Assembly (NCBI RefSeq): GCF_002803605.1
Contig: NZ_PHRG01000007.1
Location: forward strand, 1 to 64,000
Length of the DNA: 64,000 nt
Reading direction: 5' to 3'
DNA from: Acinetobacter pseudolwoffii
GTDB taxonomy: Bacteria > Pseudomonadota > Gammaproteobacteria > Pseudomonadales > Moraxellaceae
The notes under the pieces are model-generated. The model saw only the letters and a list, made by a program, of their open reading frames with translations, had not been told where the DNA came from and did not search any database. The translations under genes and the position numbers were made by a program. Within the stretch, counting starts at the first letter, position 1. Every line of letters starts with the position of its first letter. This document shows, piece after piece, positions 1 through 9,269 of the stretch.

Positions 1-96
1 GGTAAAGTAGCAAGCTACTTTTCCCCGCTCGACTTGCATGTGTTAAGCCTGCCGCCAGCGTTCAATCTGAGCCATGATCAAACTCTTCAGTTTAAA
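1..96 (-). rRNA. 16S ribosomal RNA, 5' end only
   Basis: Read on the minus strand this is the start of a bacterial 16S gene: the universal 5' stretch AGAGTTTGATCATGGCTCAG is followed by the GAACGCTGGCGGCAGGC segment and the first variable region, which carries a short stem with AGTAGCTTGCTACT. The rest of the gene lies beyond the window edge. The mature 5' end is placed by homology only and could be a few bases off. Confidence 0.97.
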
Positions 97-435
97 ATCA
101 GTAGTAGCTTAAAGGCTACCAATCTTGGCTCATCAATTTTCTGACAAATATTTCTCAAATAAACTTCGAGTCATTTCTACCATCAATCAATGAAAATAAT
201 TTCGATCGATCAACCAGTAAAAATCCACACAAGTTGTTCTTCATAATCTCTTAATGATCTTCTTGCTACTTCGTCAGCAGCAAGCTAGGTCGGCTATATT
301 ACTCTTTATTTCGAAAGAGTCAACAGGTTTAGCTGATTATTTCCAAACTTCTTCAAGACTTCCAGATTTAAACCCTTTGAGCTAAATCCTTGTTTCTCAA
401 CAAGTTTTAATCAACATCACCGCCGATGGATGTGC
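97..435 (-). other. rRNA operon leader
   Basis: This is the transcribed spacer between the rRNA promoter and mature 16S. It has no open frame of note. It contains short self-complementary segments, for example CTTGTTGAGAAACAAG read on the minus strand, as expected for leader processing and antitermination. I could not identify a boxA with certainty. Confidence 0.7.
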
Positions 436-463
436 ATTCTACAGCATTTCACACCCAACACAA
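436..463 (-). promoter_or_regulatory. rRNA operon promoter (predicted)
   Basis: On the minus strand TTGTGT and TAGAAT are separated by 16 bp. The DNA upstream of the -35 box is A/T rich, like an UP element. The -10 box has the same sequence as that of the nearby tRNA-cluster promoter. The position is about 340 bases ahead of mature 16S, a normal leader length. Confidence 0.6.
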
Positions 464-954
464 CCCCTATTTCTAAATAATTCAGCAAAAAACTAATGAC
501 TGTTTATTTATTCTACAAAAAATGCAGGTTTTTCTATTTCCTGAGTAAAAAATATACATTCCAAGGAGGTTTATAGTGTTTATTTACTTATAAAAGCTAT
601 TTCTGGTGGATTTCAGATTTATATTGTAATTCATCTTTTCTTTAGTAAGAAAAATATAGATATCAAGACTGATAAATTATTTATATTTCCCTTTTATATA
701 AATGCTGAGGAACGCATACACTTCACCAAAATAAAATAGTATGAAAATGAGAATGCCTCAATATTCCCCATCCTTAAACGCATCATAATCCTTCTTCAGC
801 AAAAGACATAAAATAAAAAACCCATCTCACCTGCATAGCTATATTGAGTGAAAAATAAATTGATATAGAGATACAAGTGATTACATAAACAATTATTAAA
901 AAGGCGACTATAAATAATATTGTGTATTTTTTATACTTATTAAATTTTAGGCAT
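464..954. other. AT-rich intergenic stretch, no gene seen
   Basis: About 490 bases between the rRNA promoter and the terminator of the tRNA cluster. The stretch is very A/T rich with short interrupted frames on both strands and no recognisable RNA. Shine-Dalgarno-like AAGGAGG near 563 is followed by only five codons. I see nothing supportable here beyond upstream DNA of the rRNA promoter. Confidence 0.6.
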
Positions 955-975
955 AAAAAAACCGCTTAACGCGGT
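955..975 (-). terminator. terminator of the tRNA cluster
   Basis: On the minus strand the stem ACCGC/GCGGT with a short TTAA loop is followed by seven T. It lies 30 bases after the last tRNA of the cluster. Confidence 0.8.
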
Positions 976-1004
976 ATCTTTTATCTCGACCATCTTTAAG
1001 GAGA

Positions 1005-1081
1005 TGGTCGGAGCAGTAGGATTCGAACCTACGACCCCCTGGTCCCAAACCAGGTGCACTACCAGGCTGTGCTATGCTCCG
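1005..1081 (-). tRNA. tRNA-Pro (anticodon TGG), copy 2
   Basis: A complete 77-base cloverleaf with encoded CCA. The acceptor stem is CGGAGCA/TGCTCCG with discriminator A, the anticodon loop is TTTGGGA, and the T-loop contains GGTTCGAATCC. It is the last tRNA of the leftward cluster and is identical to the first tRNA-Pro of the same cluster. Confidence 0.97.
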
Positions 1082-1098
1082 ATTTCAACTTTAAAAGT

Positions 1099-1174
1099 TG
1101 GGGTGAATGACGGGATTCGAACCCGCGACAACTGGAATCACAATCCAGGGCTCTACCAACTGAGCTACATCCAC
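1099..1174 (-). tRNA. tRNA-His (anticodon GTG)
   Basis: A complete cloverleaf with acceptor GTGGATG/CATTCAC, anticodon loop TTGTGAT and encoded CCA. The base 5' of the acceptor is G and position 73 is C, the extra G-1:C73 pair that marks tRNA-His. Confidence 0.97.
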
Positions 1175-1207
1175 CATCATTTTGATTCTTAACATCAAGC
1201 GACCAAA

Positions 1208-1284
1208 TGGCGCGCCTGACAGGATTCGAACCTGTGACCATCCGCTTAGAAGGCGGATGCTCTATCCAACTGAGCTACAAGCGC
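1208..1284 (-). tRNA. tRNA-Arg (anticodon TCT)
   Basis: A complete cloverleaf of 77 bases with acceptor GCGCTTG/CAGGCGC, anticodon loop CTTCTAA and encoded CCA. It reads AGA codons and sits second in the leftward cluster. Confidence 0.97.
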
Positions 1285-1318
1285 GTTACTGATGCAAACA
1301 TCATTTGCCTTGAAGAAT

Positions 1319-1395
1319 TGGTCGGAGCAGTAGGATTCGAACCTACGACCCCCTGGTCCCAAACCAGGTGCACTACCAGGCTGTGCTATGCTCCG
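1319..1395 (-). tRNA. tRNA-Pro (anticodon TGG), copy 1
   Basis: The first tRNA after the cluster promoter. It is the same 77-base sequence as the distal tRNA-Pro, with anticodon TGG and encoded CCA. The order Pro-Arg-His-Pro resembles the enterobacterial Arg-His-Leu-Pro cluster with a duplicated proline gene. Confidence 0.97.
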
Positions 1396-1439
1396 ATTCA
1401 TCTCAGCTTTCGTATCGAACATCGTTCGGTACGGTGTGC

Positions 1440-1468
1440 ATTCTAGGCGTGACGCCCGGAGACGTCAA
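1440..1468 (-). promoter_or_regulatory. tRNA cluster promoter
   Basis: On the minus strand TTGACG and TAGAAT are spaced by exactly 17 bp. A G/C-rich run lies around the spacer, and the first tRNA begins about 40 bases downstream. This is a near-consensus sigma-70 promoter. Confidence 0.85.
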
Positions 1469-1489
1469 CACCTATATTTAAAAAAAACC

Positions 1490-1511
1490 GAAAAAACGCT
1501 TCAAGCGTTTA
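1490..1511 (-). terminator. nadA terminator
   Basis: On the minus strand AACGCTTGAAGCGTT forms a tight stem followed by T-rich sequence. It lies about 35 bases after the nadA stop and before the tRNA promoter. Confidence 0.8.
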
Positions 1512-1546
1512 TTTATCAATCGCTTCAGACATTTTTTATACAAATT

Positions 1547-2614
1547 TTAACGTTTTAGTCCGGCACTAAAGTTCAGCATGCGATCTAGAGGCAGTTTCGC
1601 TCGTTCAGCAAGTGCCGGATCGACATAGACTTCCTGATCTCTATGCTGTAACACATGCAAGATACCATCCAGCTCGTTCATGGCCATCCAAGGACAATGC
1701 GCACAAGAACGACAGGTCGCACCCTCTCCTGCGGTTGGTGCTTCAATCAGGATTTTATCCGGTACTGCCTGCTGCATTTTATAAAAAATGCCGCGATCAG
1801 TCGCCACGATTAAACGCTGATTCGGCAAAGTCTGCGCTGCTTTAATCAGTTGCGAAGTGCTACCCACTGCATCAGCAATTTCAACTACAGACATCGGTGA
1901 TTCAGGATGTACCAGAACCGCAGCATCTGGATAGAGCACTTTCATATTGGCAATACCGCGTGAACGGAATTCTTCATGCACAATACAGGCGCCATCCCAG
2001 AGCAACATCTCTGCATCGGTTTTTTTCTGGATATAACGACCCAGATGCTGATCGGGTGCCCAGATAATTTTTTCGCCCAGACTGTCCAGATGTTCGATAA
2101 TTTCTACTGCACAGCTTGAAGTGACTACCCAATCGGCTCGGGCTTTCACGGCCGCTGACGTGTTGGCATAAACTACTACGGTATGATCCGGGTGCGCATC
2201 GCAAAAAGCGGTAAACTCATCGACAGGACAACCTAAGTCCAGTGAACAGGTCGCTTCCAGGGTTGGCATCAGCACAGTTTTATCGGGTGAAAGAATTTTA
2301 GAGGTTTCGCCCATAAATTTCACACCCGCTACCACAAGCGTTGAAGCTGGATGGTCGCGACCAAAACGTGCCATTTCCAGAGAATCCGAAACACAACCAC
2401 CGGTCAACTCAGCCAGTTCTTGCACTTCAGGATCGCAATAATAATGCGCCACCAAAACGGCATCCTGTTTTTCCAGCTCAGCCTTGATTTGTGCAAATTT
2501 GTCTAATTTTTCCTGCTGGCTCATTTGATGTTCTTGAGGAACGCCTAAACGATCTAAATGCGCCTGCACAATCGACTTTGCTTCATTGGCTATTAATTTG
2601 GTCGCACTATTCAT
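1547..2614 (-). CDS. nadA: Quinolinate synthase
   Basis: Condenses iminoaspartate with dihydroxyacetone phosphate to quinolinate in cytoplasmic de novo NAD synthesis, using a [4Fe-4S] cluster. The protein has 355 residues, in the normal range. Three cysteines match the family's cluster ligands: C123 in [10 protein letters not shown]210 in GACIVHEEF, and C307, the last of the CxxCxxC motif in [10 protein letters not shown]. The [15 protein letters not shown] segment near residue 55 is also characteristic. The gene stands alone between its own terminator and the argJ terminator; the partner nadB is not in the window. The first ATG has only a weak purine-rich site upstream, so an internal start near M31 is possible but less likely. 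Confidence 0.97.
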   Translation of the reverse strand: MNSATKLIANEAKSIVQAHLDRLGVPQEHQMSQQEKLDKFAQIKAELEKQDAVLVAHYYCDPEVQELAELTGGCVSDSLEMARFGRDHPASTLVVAGVKFMGETSKILSPDKTVLMPTLEATCSLDLGCPVDEFTAFCDAHPDHTVVVYANTSAAVKARADWVVTSSCAVEIIEHLDSLGEKIIWAPDQHLGRYIQKKTDAEMLLWDGACIVHEEFRSRGIANMKVLYPDAAVLVHPESPMSVVEIADAVGSTSQLIKAAQTLPNQRLIVATDRGIFYKMQQAVPDKILIEAPTAGEGATCRSCAHCPWMAMNELDGILHVLQHRDQEVYVDPALAERAKLPLDRMLNFSAGLKR

Positions 2615-2726
2615 AACAACTCTTACTCTACCCTAATTATCCGTTATGACACGGACATTTACCCTACACCCTAATCACAATTGGCAAAATGCCATTTTTG
2701 ACCAGTCATTAAAAATCATAAGATAT

Positions 2727-2753
2727 AAAAAAAGCCCCACAACGGAGGCTTTA
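2727..2753 (-). terminator. argJ terminator
   Basis: On the minus strand AAGCC.CC and GG.GCTT form a stem around a GTTGT loop, followed by seven T. It begins just after the argJ stop codon. Confidence 0.8.
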
Positions 2754-2766
2754 GAAACGATCTGAA

Positions 2767-3987
2767 TTATGAACGATAATCTGCATTAATCTTGACGTAA
2801 TCATAAGACAGGTCACAGGTATAGACCGTGTCTTTCGCTGTACCACGTCCAAGATCAACACGAATCGTCATTTCAGCTTGGGCCATCACACCTGCACCAG
2901 CTGCTTCAGTATAGTCTGCCGCCGCACCACCATCTTTACAGATTTGTACATCATCTAACCAAACCTGAATTTTTGCAACGTCTAAATTCGGCACACCAGC
3001 ATAACCAATCGCTGCCAGAATACGCCCCCAGTTTGGATCAGAAGCAAAAATCGCAGTTTTAACCAATGGCGAATGTGCAATGCTATAAGCCACATCACAG
3101 CATTCCTGAATATTAGCACCACCTTCTACCGCAACTGTAATAAATTTGGTGGCACCTTCACCATCACGCACAATCAGTTGCGCCAAGCGTTTCATGGTAC
3201 GCATTAACACATCAAGCACGACTGCATAACGTGGATCTTCAGTCGAAGTAATTTCAGCCCCCCCGCCTTGACCTGTGGCAATCAAGATGCAGGAATCATT
3301 GGTTGAAGTATCACCATCGATGGTAATGCGGTTAAACGACACATTTACTGTTTCTGTTAATAACTGCTGAACCAGTTCACGGCTGATTGGAGCATCGGTT
3401 GCCACATAACCCAGCATAGTCGCCATATTTGGACGAATCATGCCGGCACCCTTGGAAATACCGGTCATGGTATAGGTGGCACCATCCAGCTCGAACTGCT
3501 CTGAAGCGCCTTTCGGTGTAGTATCTGTGGTCATGATTCCCGTTGCAGCATCGACCCAGGCATCATCACGCAATGAGTCTAGCGCAGGTTGTAAACCGCT
3601 GAGCAAACGCTCCATTGGCAATTGCTCGCCAATGACACCCGTAGAGAATGGTAAAACTTCAGCAGCCTGTACCCCTGCCAGTTCAGCCAGCTTGGCACAG
3701 GTGGCTTCTGCATTTGCCATGCCTGTAGGGCCGGTTCCTGCATTGGCATTGCCGGTATTGATCACCAGGTAACGCGGATTCCCTACCTGTAAATGCGCTT
3801 TAGATACATGCACAGGGGCTGCACAGAAGGCATTTTGAGTAAATACCCCTGCAACATTGGAGCCTGCAGCCAGTTCAAATATCACCAGGTCACGTCGGTT
3901 CTGATAGCGCACATAGGCTTCAGCCGAACCAATTTTAACCCCTTTCACCACATGCATCTGTGGCATAGATACGTCACCAACTGCCAT
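2767..3987 (-). CDS. argJ: Bifunctional ornithine acetyltransferase / N-acetylglutamate synthase
   Basis: Recycles the acetyl group of N-acetylornithine onto glutamate in arginine synthesis; many ArgJ enzymes also make N-acetylglutamate from acetyl-CoA. The protein self-cleaves before a threonine. The expected site is visible in [14 protein letters not shown], at A189-T190 with the chosen start. The [12 protein letters not shown] block and the C-terminal [16 protein letters not shown] end are typical. I start at the codon giving [16 protein letters not shown] (406 residues). The reading frame extends 35 codons further upstream, but that extension (CCRSTKLYF and so on) does not look like ArgJ. 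The upstream purine-rich site is weak, so the start is good but not certain. Transcribed alone, with its own terminator. Confidence 0.95.
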   Translation of the reverse strand: MAVGDVSMPQMHVVKGVKIGSAEAYVRYQNRRDLVIFELAAGSNVAGVFTQNAFCAAPVHVSKAHLQVGNPRYLVINTGNANAGTGPTGMANAEATCAKLAELAGVQAAEVLPFSTGVIGEQLPMERLLSGLQPALDSLRDDAWVDAATGIMTTDTTPKGASEQFELDGATYTMTGISKGAGMIRPNMATMLGYVATDAPISRELVQQLLTETVNVSFNRITIDGDTSTNDSCILIATGQGGGAEITSTEDPRYAVVLDVLMRTMKRLAQLIVRDGEGATKFITVAVEGGANIQECCDVAYSIAHSPLVKTAIFASDPNWGRILAAIGYAGVPNLDVAKIQVWLDDVQICKDGGAAADYTEAAGAGVMAQAEMTIRVDLGRGTAKDTVYTCDLSYDYVKINADYRS

Positions 3988-4094
3988 TTTAAAGTCCAAT
4001 ATTGAAGTTTCGGAAAAATACAGCTTAGTTGATCTGCAACAAAAAATCGAGCCAAAGCCTGAGTAAGCTTGAGATTTATGATGGATTTTCACAA

Positions 4095-4121
4095 TAAAAA
4101 ACCAGTCATCAAGACTGGTTT
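4095..4121 (-). terminator. terminator of the small exported protein gene
   Basis: On the minus strand AACCAGTC/GACTGGTT is a perfect 8-bp stem around TTGAT, followed by a T run. It lies between the 117-residue exported protein gene and argJ. Confidence 0.85.
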
Positions 4122-4145
4122 CTGCATTTTAAAAAATCGGGGATT

Positions 4146-4499
4146 TTAATTTTTCGCAAGTTGCCCTGCTTCATTTAATAAAGCCTGCTTCGCTTGCTGC
4201 TGACTCGCAGCAGAAAGTGCCGGATTAGATGCCACAATACGATCTGCATTGGCCGCATTGGCCGGTGCGATCGCAGCGGTCTGCAACACAATCGGGCGAT
4301 TCTGATTGGCAAAGGTATAACGAATCCCGGTACGCGGGCTGGCCACGGTCACTTGTTCATCTGTACGTTGTACTTGAGCTGTAGTAGAACCCACTGCTTG
4401 CTGAACTTTATCAAGTGTCGTGGTGGCTGCAGTTTCTGCAAAACTTAAAGCAGGCATGGCCAAAGCGGCAATCATGAGCGTTTTTAATACTTTTTTCAT
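4146..4499 (-). CDS. Small exported protein of unknown function
   Basis: I do not recognise this 117-residue protein. It opens with a clear Sec signal peptide: MKKVLK, a hydrophobic stretch (TLMIAALAMPAL), then a probable signal-peptidase site at SFA-ET near residue 21. There is no lipobox cysteine. The mature part is about 95 residues, rich in Ala, Thr and Gln, with a TGIRYTFANQNRP segment in the middle and a charged helical tail. It is monocistronic, with its own hairpin terminator, between argJ and secA. A periplasmic location is inferred; no function is claimed. Confidence 0.8.
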   Translation of the reverse strand: MKKVLKTLMIAALAMPALSFAETAATTTLDKVQQAVGSTTAQVQRTDEQVTVASPRTGIRYTFANQNRPIVLQTAAIAPANAANADRIVASNPALSAASQQQAKQALLNEAGQLAKN

Positions 4500-4598
4500 T
4501 CAGGTTATTCCACTTTTCGGTGTTGAATGAGCCATTAAATACCATTTAATCCGCAGGACTGCAAATAGTATTCAGTTTCTGAAAAATCTTTATACATA

Positions 4599-4627
4599 AA
4601 AAGTCAGAGCCATGTGGCTCTGATTTT
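4599..4627 (-). terminator. secA terminator
   Basis: On the minus strand CAGAGCCACATGGCTCTG forms a perfect stem with a short loop, followed by ACTTTTTAT. It lies about ten bases after the secA stop. Confidence 0.85.
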
Positions 4628-4636
4628 CAATATCGC

Positions 4637-7363
4637 TTAGATTCTGCCATGACACTGTTTATATTTCAGGCCTGAACCACATGGACAAGGTGCATTACGG
4701 CTTGCCGGCGCTTCAAAGACTGGCGCTACCGGATTTGCCTCAGCATTTTGTTCAGTCGTATTTTCATGTTCATCTGCCAGTAAACCGTCGAACTCATCAT
4801 GAGATAACTGCAAACGCATTGCCTCAGCCTGTGCCAGCTGCTGCGCTTCCATTTCAGCCAGCTCTTCAGGTGTTGGAACATGAATACGCGATAAATCTGT
4901 AACGACATCCGATTTGATGACACCCAGCATATTCACAAACAGGTTATAGGCTTCTTTTTTATATTCCTGCTCTGGATTTTTCTGTGCATAGCCACGTAAA
5001 TGGATGCCCTGACGCAAGTAATCCATCGCTGCCAGATGTTCTTTCCAGTGACGATCCAGAGAATTCAGCATAAAGTGACGTTCAAGCGATGCTGCAGATT
5101 CCGCACCCATTTGTTCACGACGTGAACGGTAACGATTCAGTACTTCATCGCTAATACGCACCACCAAGGCTTCTTCATCGAGACGACGGTCCTGTTCCAG
5201 CCATTGTGCGATAGGAAGATCGAGTGACATGTCTTCACGCAAAGCCAATTCCAGACCTTCAATATCCCACTGGTCATGAATCGACTCAGGCGGAATATAA
5301 TTGGCAATTACACCCTGCATCACTTCACGAATCATTTCTTCAATATAATCTTGCAGCGAATTTTCTGCCAGAATGTCATCACGCTGACTATAAATAATCT
5401 TACGCTGTTCGTTATTCACGTCATCGTATTTCAGCAAGTTCTTACGAATATCGAAGTTACGTGCTTCGACTTTACGCTGTGCATTCTCAATCGAGCGAGA
5501 CACCATTTTGTGTTCAATCGCTTCATCTTCCTGCAAGCCCATGGCACGCATCATACCCACCACACGGTCACCGGCGAAAATACGCATCAAGTCATCTTCA
5601 AGCGACAGGTAGAAACGCGATACACCCGGATCCCCCTGACGGCCTGCACGACCACGCAACTGGTTATCGATACGGCGTGATTCATGACGTTCAGAACCGA
5701 TAATATGCAAGCCACCCGAATCCAGAACAGATTGATGATTAACATCCCATTCCGCTTTCAGACGCGCTTCGTCATCGCTTGTCGGATTTTCAATTTTGGC
5801 CAGCAATGCTTTCCAGTTACCACCCAGCAGAATATCGGTACCACGCCCCGCCATGTTGGTGGCAATGGTTACGGCACGCGGCGCACCAGCTTGCGCAATA
5901 ATATCCGCTTCACGTTCGTGCTGTTTGGCATTCAGTACTTCGTGGGTAATGCCCGCAGCTTTCAGCTTATCGGATAGAATCTCAGATGCTTCGATGGTTG
6001 CCGTACCAATCAAGATTGGCGCAACACCGGCTTCATGCACACGCTGAATTTCTTGAATAATCGCGTTATATTTGCCTTCACGATTTAAATAGATTAAATC
6101 GTTCTGGTCATCACGGATCATTGGACGATGGGTCGGAATCAGCACCACATCCAGACCATAAATTTCTTTCATTTCCGCGGCTTCAGTATCAGCGGTACCG
6201 GTCATACCCGATAATTTTTTATACAGACGGAAATAGTTCTGGAAGGTTGTGGTTGCCAGGGTCTGGTTCTCTGGTTGAATTTCCAGACCTTCTTTGGCTT
6301 CTACCGCCTGATGCAAACCTTCAGACCAGCGACGGCCCGGCATGGTACGACCGGTATTTTCATCGACGATAATCACTTCACCATCATTGATGATGTATTG
6401 CACGTTACGTTGATATAAATAATGGGCACGAATTGCCGCAGTCACATGATGCAACAGATTCAGGTTCGACGCTGAATACAAGCTCTCGCCTTCAGCCAGC
6501 AAGCCCATTTCAATCAGTTCACTTTCAATGGTTTCAAAACCCACTTCAGTGATTTCAACTGAACGCTGTTTTTCATCAATCCAGAAGTGACCACCATCCG
6601 GCACTTTCTCTTCTTTCTGTGCCTGTAATTTTGGTGGAATATTATTGATGGCTGCATAAAGCTGTGAAGAATCTTCACTTTGACCGGAAATAATCAGCGG
6701 AGTACGTGCTTCATCAATCAGGATCGAATCGACCTCATCAATAATCGCATAGGTTAAACCACGCTGCTTTTTCTCAGCCAGCGAGAACACCATGTTGTCA
6801 CGCAGGTAATCAAAGCCAAATTCGTTATTGGTACCGTAGGTAATATCGGCACGATAAGCTTCCGCTTTTTCCATCGGATTTTGCATGGAATAAATAATCC
6901 CGATGCTTAAACCCAAAAATTCAAATAATGGACGGTTGAGCTCGGCATCACGTTGTGCCAGGTAATCGTTCACGGTAATGACATGCACACCCTGACCGCT
7001 GATGGCATTCAGGTAACAGGCCAAGGTACCCATCAGGGTTTTACCCTCACCGGTACGCATCTCTGCAATTTTACCTTCGTGCAAGGTAATACCACCGATC
7101 AGCTGCACGTCATAATGACGCATGCCCATGACCCGCTTGGCGGCTTCACGACAGACTGCAAATGCTTCAGGCAATAATTTATCGAGGTTTTCACCCTTAT
7201 TATATCGTTGTTTGAATTCTTCAGTTTTTGCAGATAAGTCTGCATCGCTAAGGGTAGATATCGTCGGCTCGAGCACATTAATCTTGTCTACGATTTTACG
7301 CATGCGTTTGAGTTCGCGCTCATTTTTGGTACCGAAGATTCCTCCGATCAGACTTGCCAACAT
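4637..7363 (-). CDS. secA: Protein translocase ATPase SecA
   Basis: The motor of Sec export: it binds unfolded preproteins and drives them through SecYEG with ATP hydrolysis. The protein has 908 residues, full length. Walker A is RTGEGKT at 103-109, followed by [16 protein letters not shown] in NBD1, then [10 protein letters not shown] and [13 protein letters not shown] in NBD2. The C-terminal zinc-binding tail is intact: C893, C895, C904 and H905 in the last 18 residues, the SecB/phospholipid contact region. Transcribed alone, with a promoter and a terminator visible. SecD, SecF and YajC of the same pathway are encoded about 24 kb to the right. Confidence 0.98.
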   Translation of the reverse strand: MLASLIGGIFGTKNERELKRMRKIVDKINVLEPTISTLSDADLSAKTEEFKQRYNKGENLDKLLPEAFAVCREAAKRVMGMRHYDVQLIGGITLHEGKIAEMRTGEGKTLMGTLACYLNAISGQGVHVITVNDYLAQRDAELNRPLFEFLGLSIGIIYSMQNPMEKAEAYRADITYGTNNEFGFDYLRDNMVFSLAEKKQRGLTYAIIDEVDSILIDEARTPLIISGQSEDSSQLYAAINNIPPKLQAQKEEKVPDGGHFWIDEKQRSVEITEVGFETIESELIEMGLLAEGESLYSASNLNLLHHVTAAIRAHYLYQRNVQYIINDGEVIIVDENTGRTMPGRRWSEGLHQAVEAKEGLEIQPENQTLATTTFQNYFRLYKKLSGMTGTADTEAAEMKEIYGLDVVLIPTHRPMIRDDQNDLIYLNREGKYNAIIQEIQRVHEAGVAPILIGTATIEASEILSDKLKAAGITHEVLNAKQHEREADIIAQAGAPRAVTIATNMAGRGTDILLGGNWKALLAKIENPTSDDEARLKAEWDVNHQSVLDSGGLHIIGSERHESRRIDNQLRGRAGRQGDPGVSRFYLSLEDDLMRIFAGDRVVGMMRAMGLQEDEAIEHKMVSRSIENAQRKVEARNFDIRKNLLKYDDVNNEQRKIIYSQRDDILAENSLQDYIEEMIREVMQGVIANYIPPESIHDQWDIEGLELALREDMSLDLPIAQWLEQDRRLDEEALVVRISDEVLNRYRSRREQMGAESAASLERHFMLNSLDRHWKEHLAAMDYLRQGIHLRGYAQKNPEQEYKKEAYNLFVNMLGVIKSDVVTDLSRIHVPTPEELAEMEAQQLAQAEAMRLQLSHDEFDGLLADEHENTTEQNAEANPVAPVFEAPASRNAPCPCGSGLKYKQCHGRI

Positions 7364-7695
7364 GAATAGACTCTCTAAATCTTGCTTGTCAAATGAATAT
7401 GTTCTTAGTCGTTATTATGGTGCTAGAAATTTGAACTACAAGGGTTTTGCTATAAAACCGCTGAAAAAAATCTGATCCTGAGTTCTAGCCCCGAGATCTA
7501 AGGCAAAGTAATGTAGCAAACTTTAGCTGTGCAATATAGTCAATTAGACGACTGATTTGTTTGATTCTAGATAGATAAAACAAATGACTTATGTAATTTA
7601 TTCATAAAGAAAGCTAAAAACACTATTTTTAATCATAAAAAAATTAGTTCATATTAAATCTCATCTCTACATTAAAAGACCAATTGAGGCAAAAG
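7364..7695. other. Divergent regulatory region secA / peroxiredoxin
   Basis: About 330 A/T-rich bases without a gene. The leftward side holds the secA promoter listed separately. On the rightward side I see several A/T-rich -10-like hexamers but no pair I would defend. I see no clear OxyR-type operator, though I cannot exclude one without a matrix search. Confidence 0.5.
7414..7441 (-). promoter_or_regulatory. secA promoter (predicted)
   Basis: On the minus strand TTGTAG and CATAAT are separated by 16 bp, about 50 bases before the secA start codon. Confidence 0.5.
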
Positions 7696-8337
7696 ATGAG
7701 TTTACGTCTAGGCGACACCGCACCGAATTTTGAACAGCAATCCAGTAAAGGCCTGATTAATTTTTATGATTTTCTGGGCGATAGCTGGGGCATTTTATTT
7801 TCACATCCGGCGGACTATACGCCGGTATGTACCACTGAACTTGGCTATACCGCAAAGCTGAAGGATGAATTTGAAAAACGTGGTGTCAAAGCCATTGCCT
7901 TATCGGTTGATGATGTTGAATCACATAAGGGCTGGATTAAAGATATCAATGAAACCCAGAACACCACGGTGAATTTTCCGATCATTGCCGATCAGGATCG
8001 CAAAGTTTCCGAGCTGTATGACTTTATTCATCCGAATGCCAGCGAAACGCTTACAGTTCGTTCTTTAGTGGTCATCGATCCCAACAAAAAAGTCCGTTTG
8101 ATTATTACTTATCCTGCATCGACGGGTCGTAATTTCCATGAAATCTTGCGTGTGGTGGATTCATTGCAACTCACCGACAGCCATAAAGTCGCAACACCGG
8201 CCAATTGGCAGCATGGCGATGATGTGGTGATTGTGCCTTCCCTAAAAGATGAGACTGAAATTGCACAACGTTTTCCTAAAGGGTATACCGCGGTCACGCC
8301 TTACCTGCGCTTAACGCCACATCCTGAGCAAGGATAA
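7696..8337 (+). CDS. 1-Cys peroxiredoxin (Prx6/AhpC-TSA family)
   Basis: Reduces hydrogen peroxide and organic hydroperoxides through a peroxidatic cysteine. The active-site block is FSHPADYTPVCTTELG, with the essential P-x3-T-x2-C arrangement and Cys near residue 46. The matching arginine is in TVRSLVVIDP. The C-terminal domain (residues 150-213, with IVPSLKDETEIAQRFPKGY) is the Prx6-type extension that helps form the dimer. I choose the ATG preceded by GAGG seven bases upstream (213 residues); a TTG four codons earlier is less likely. The resolving electron donor is not encoded nearby. Monocistronic, followed by a hairpin-rich stretch. Confidence 0.93.
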   Translation: MSLRLGDTAPNFEQQSSKGLINFYDFLGDSWGILFSHPADYTPVCTTELGYTAKLKDEFEKRGVKAIALSVDDVESHKGWIKDINETQNTTVNFPIIADQDRKVSELYDFIHPNASETLTVRSLVVIDPNKKVRLIITYPASTGRNFHEILRVVDSLQLTDSHKVATPANWQHGDDVVIVPSLKDETEIAQRFPKGYTAVTPYLRLTPHPEQG

Positions 8338-8555
8338 GCAGAGCAACGCTCTGCCCTTGCGCAAGGTGAGAAGCTATGCTTCGAGCAACAAATTAAAAGG
8401 ACTCCTTTTTAATTTTGCGCAAGACAAGCGAAGCGCGTAGTTATAAATAAAGCTTTGCTGTAGTGGTTCGCAAGACAAGCAAAGTAAAAGATAAGAGAAA
8501 CTCTATTTTCCAGATTTTATGCTTTATCGAATACGACATCGAATAGGACATTGAC
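8338..8555 (+). other. Hairpin-dense intergenic stretch
   Basis: Starting at the base after the peroxiredoxin stop there are consecutive short palindromes: GCAGAGC-AAC-GCTCTGC (8338-8354), CCTTGCGCAAGG (8355-8366), GAAGC-TAT-GCTTC (8370-8382), then the long A/T hairpin listed as a terminator. Next comes CGCAAGACAAGCGAAG, repeated imperfectly at about 8471 as CGCAAGACAAGCAAAG. No open frame of note. It could be 3' UTR structure, a small RNA, or decayed repeats. Confidence 0.5.
8390..8416 (+). terminator. Probable peroxiredoxin terminator
   Basis: AAATTAAAAGGA and TCCTTTTTAATTT pair across a one-base loop with a single bulge, and the 3' arm ends in T-rich DNA. It lies about 55 bases after the peroxiredoxin stop. 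Confidence 0.6.
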
Positions 8556-8666
8556 GTGCCACGGATTCGATTTGTTGATACAGCCTGTCTTTGGATAGGC
8601 TTTTTATATTCAAAACCTGATATCCACTTTAAACTTGAAATAACAAAAACAACATCTATGCTCTGT

Positions 8667-9269
8667 ATGAAAATCTGCATATTTCCAATCCTGATGAGCT
8701 GCCTCCTGACAGCTTGCATGACTACACCCACTCTGCCTGAACATCAACGTCCTCAGCATTGGGGACAGCCCATTCATCAGGATCATAATTTTCATCAAAT
8801 CGGCGATTTTGTCTATCGTAGTGAACAGCCTTCAACTGAACTCATTCCTTTATTAAAACAGCATCAAATCGATGTAGTTATTAATTTACGTTCGCGAGAT
8901 CAAGACAGCATCGTTTTGAGCAATGAAAAATTTCAGTTGCATCATGTACCCATACATACCTGGGCAATTGATCGGAAAGATTTATTGAAAATTATGCTAC
9001 TGATTCAGCAAGCACAACAAAATCATCAAAAGGTGCTCCTGCATTGTTATCACGGTTCAGACCGAACCGGTGCCAGTGTCGCCATGTACCGGATTATTTT
9101 TGAACATTGGCCGATTGAGCAGGCGCTACAGGAAATGAAACATGGCGGTTATGGCTTTCATGCCATTTGGCGTAATATCGAAAATCTATTCACCCCTGAA
9201 AATGTAAAATGGATTCGCGAGCAACTCACGAATCCATCTACAGAAACTTTGGTTAATACAAAGAATTAA
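8667..9269 (+). CDS. Lipoprotein with dual-specificity protein phosphatase domain
   Basis: About 200 residues. The N-terminus MKICIFPILMSCLLTAC is a lipoprotein signal with lipobox LTAC, so the mature protein should be lipidated at C17 and sit in the envelope. The rest is a compact tyrosine/dual-specificity phosphatase fold: GDFVYRSEQPS, then the catalytic P-loop HCYHGSDRTG with nucleophile C127 and arginine R133, followed by a helix and the GGYGFHAIW segment. An alternative start three codons upstream keeps the same signal; neither has a good Shine-Dalgarno. The stop overlaps the stop of the convergent SPOR gene within the palindrome TTAA. The substrate is unknown. Confidence 0.85.
   Translation: MKICIFPILMSCLLTACMTTPTLPEHQRPQHWGQPIHQDHNFHQIGDFVYRSEQPSTELIPLLKQHQIDVVINLRSRDQDSIVLSNEKFQLHHVPIHTWAIDRKDLLKIMLLIQQAQQNHQKVLLHCYHGSDRTGASVAMYRIIFEHWPIEQALQEMKHGGYGFHAIWRNIENLFTPENVKWIREQLTNPSTETLVNTKN

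Noticed and set aside
563..590. AAGGAGG followed by a GTG
   Set aside because: The frame ends after five codons; chance in A/T-rich DNA.
720..840. Minus-strand frame ending in LLLKKDYDAFKDGEY, suggesting the end of a lost gene
   Set aside because: Only about 20 codons, stops on both sides after small shifts, no start or family likeness. Not enough to call a relic.
1004..1446. Three small open frames with GGFEPTT-type peptides
   Set aside because: They are translations of the tRNA genes; such TRNA-derived ORFs recur in annotation as artefacts.
5276..5680. A 134-codon frame opposite secA
   Set aside because: It lies entirely within the well-supported secA and has no recognisable product.
7364..7695. 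An OxyR site for the peroxiredoxin
   Set aside because: The region is A/T rich and gives many weak partial matches to ATAG-N7-CTAT; none is good enough without a matrix score.
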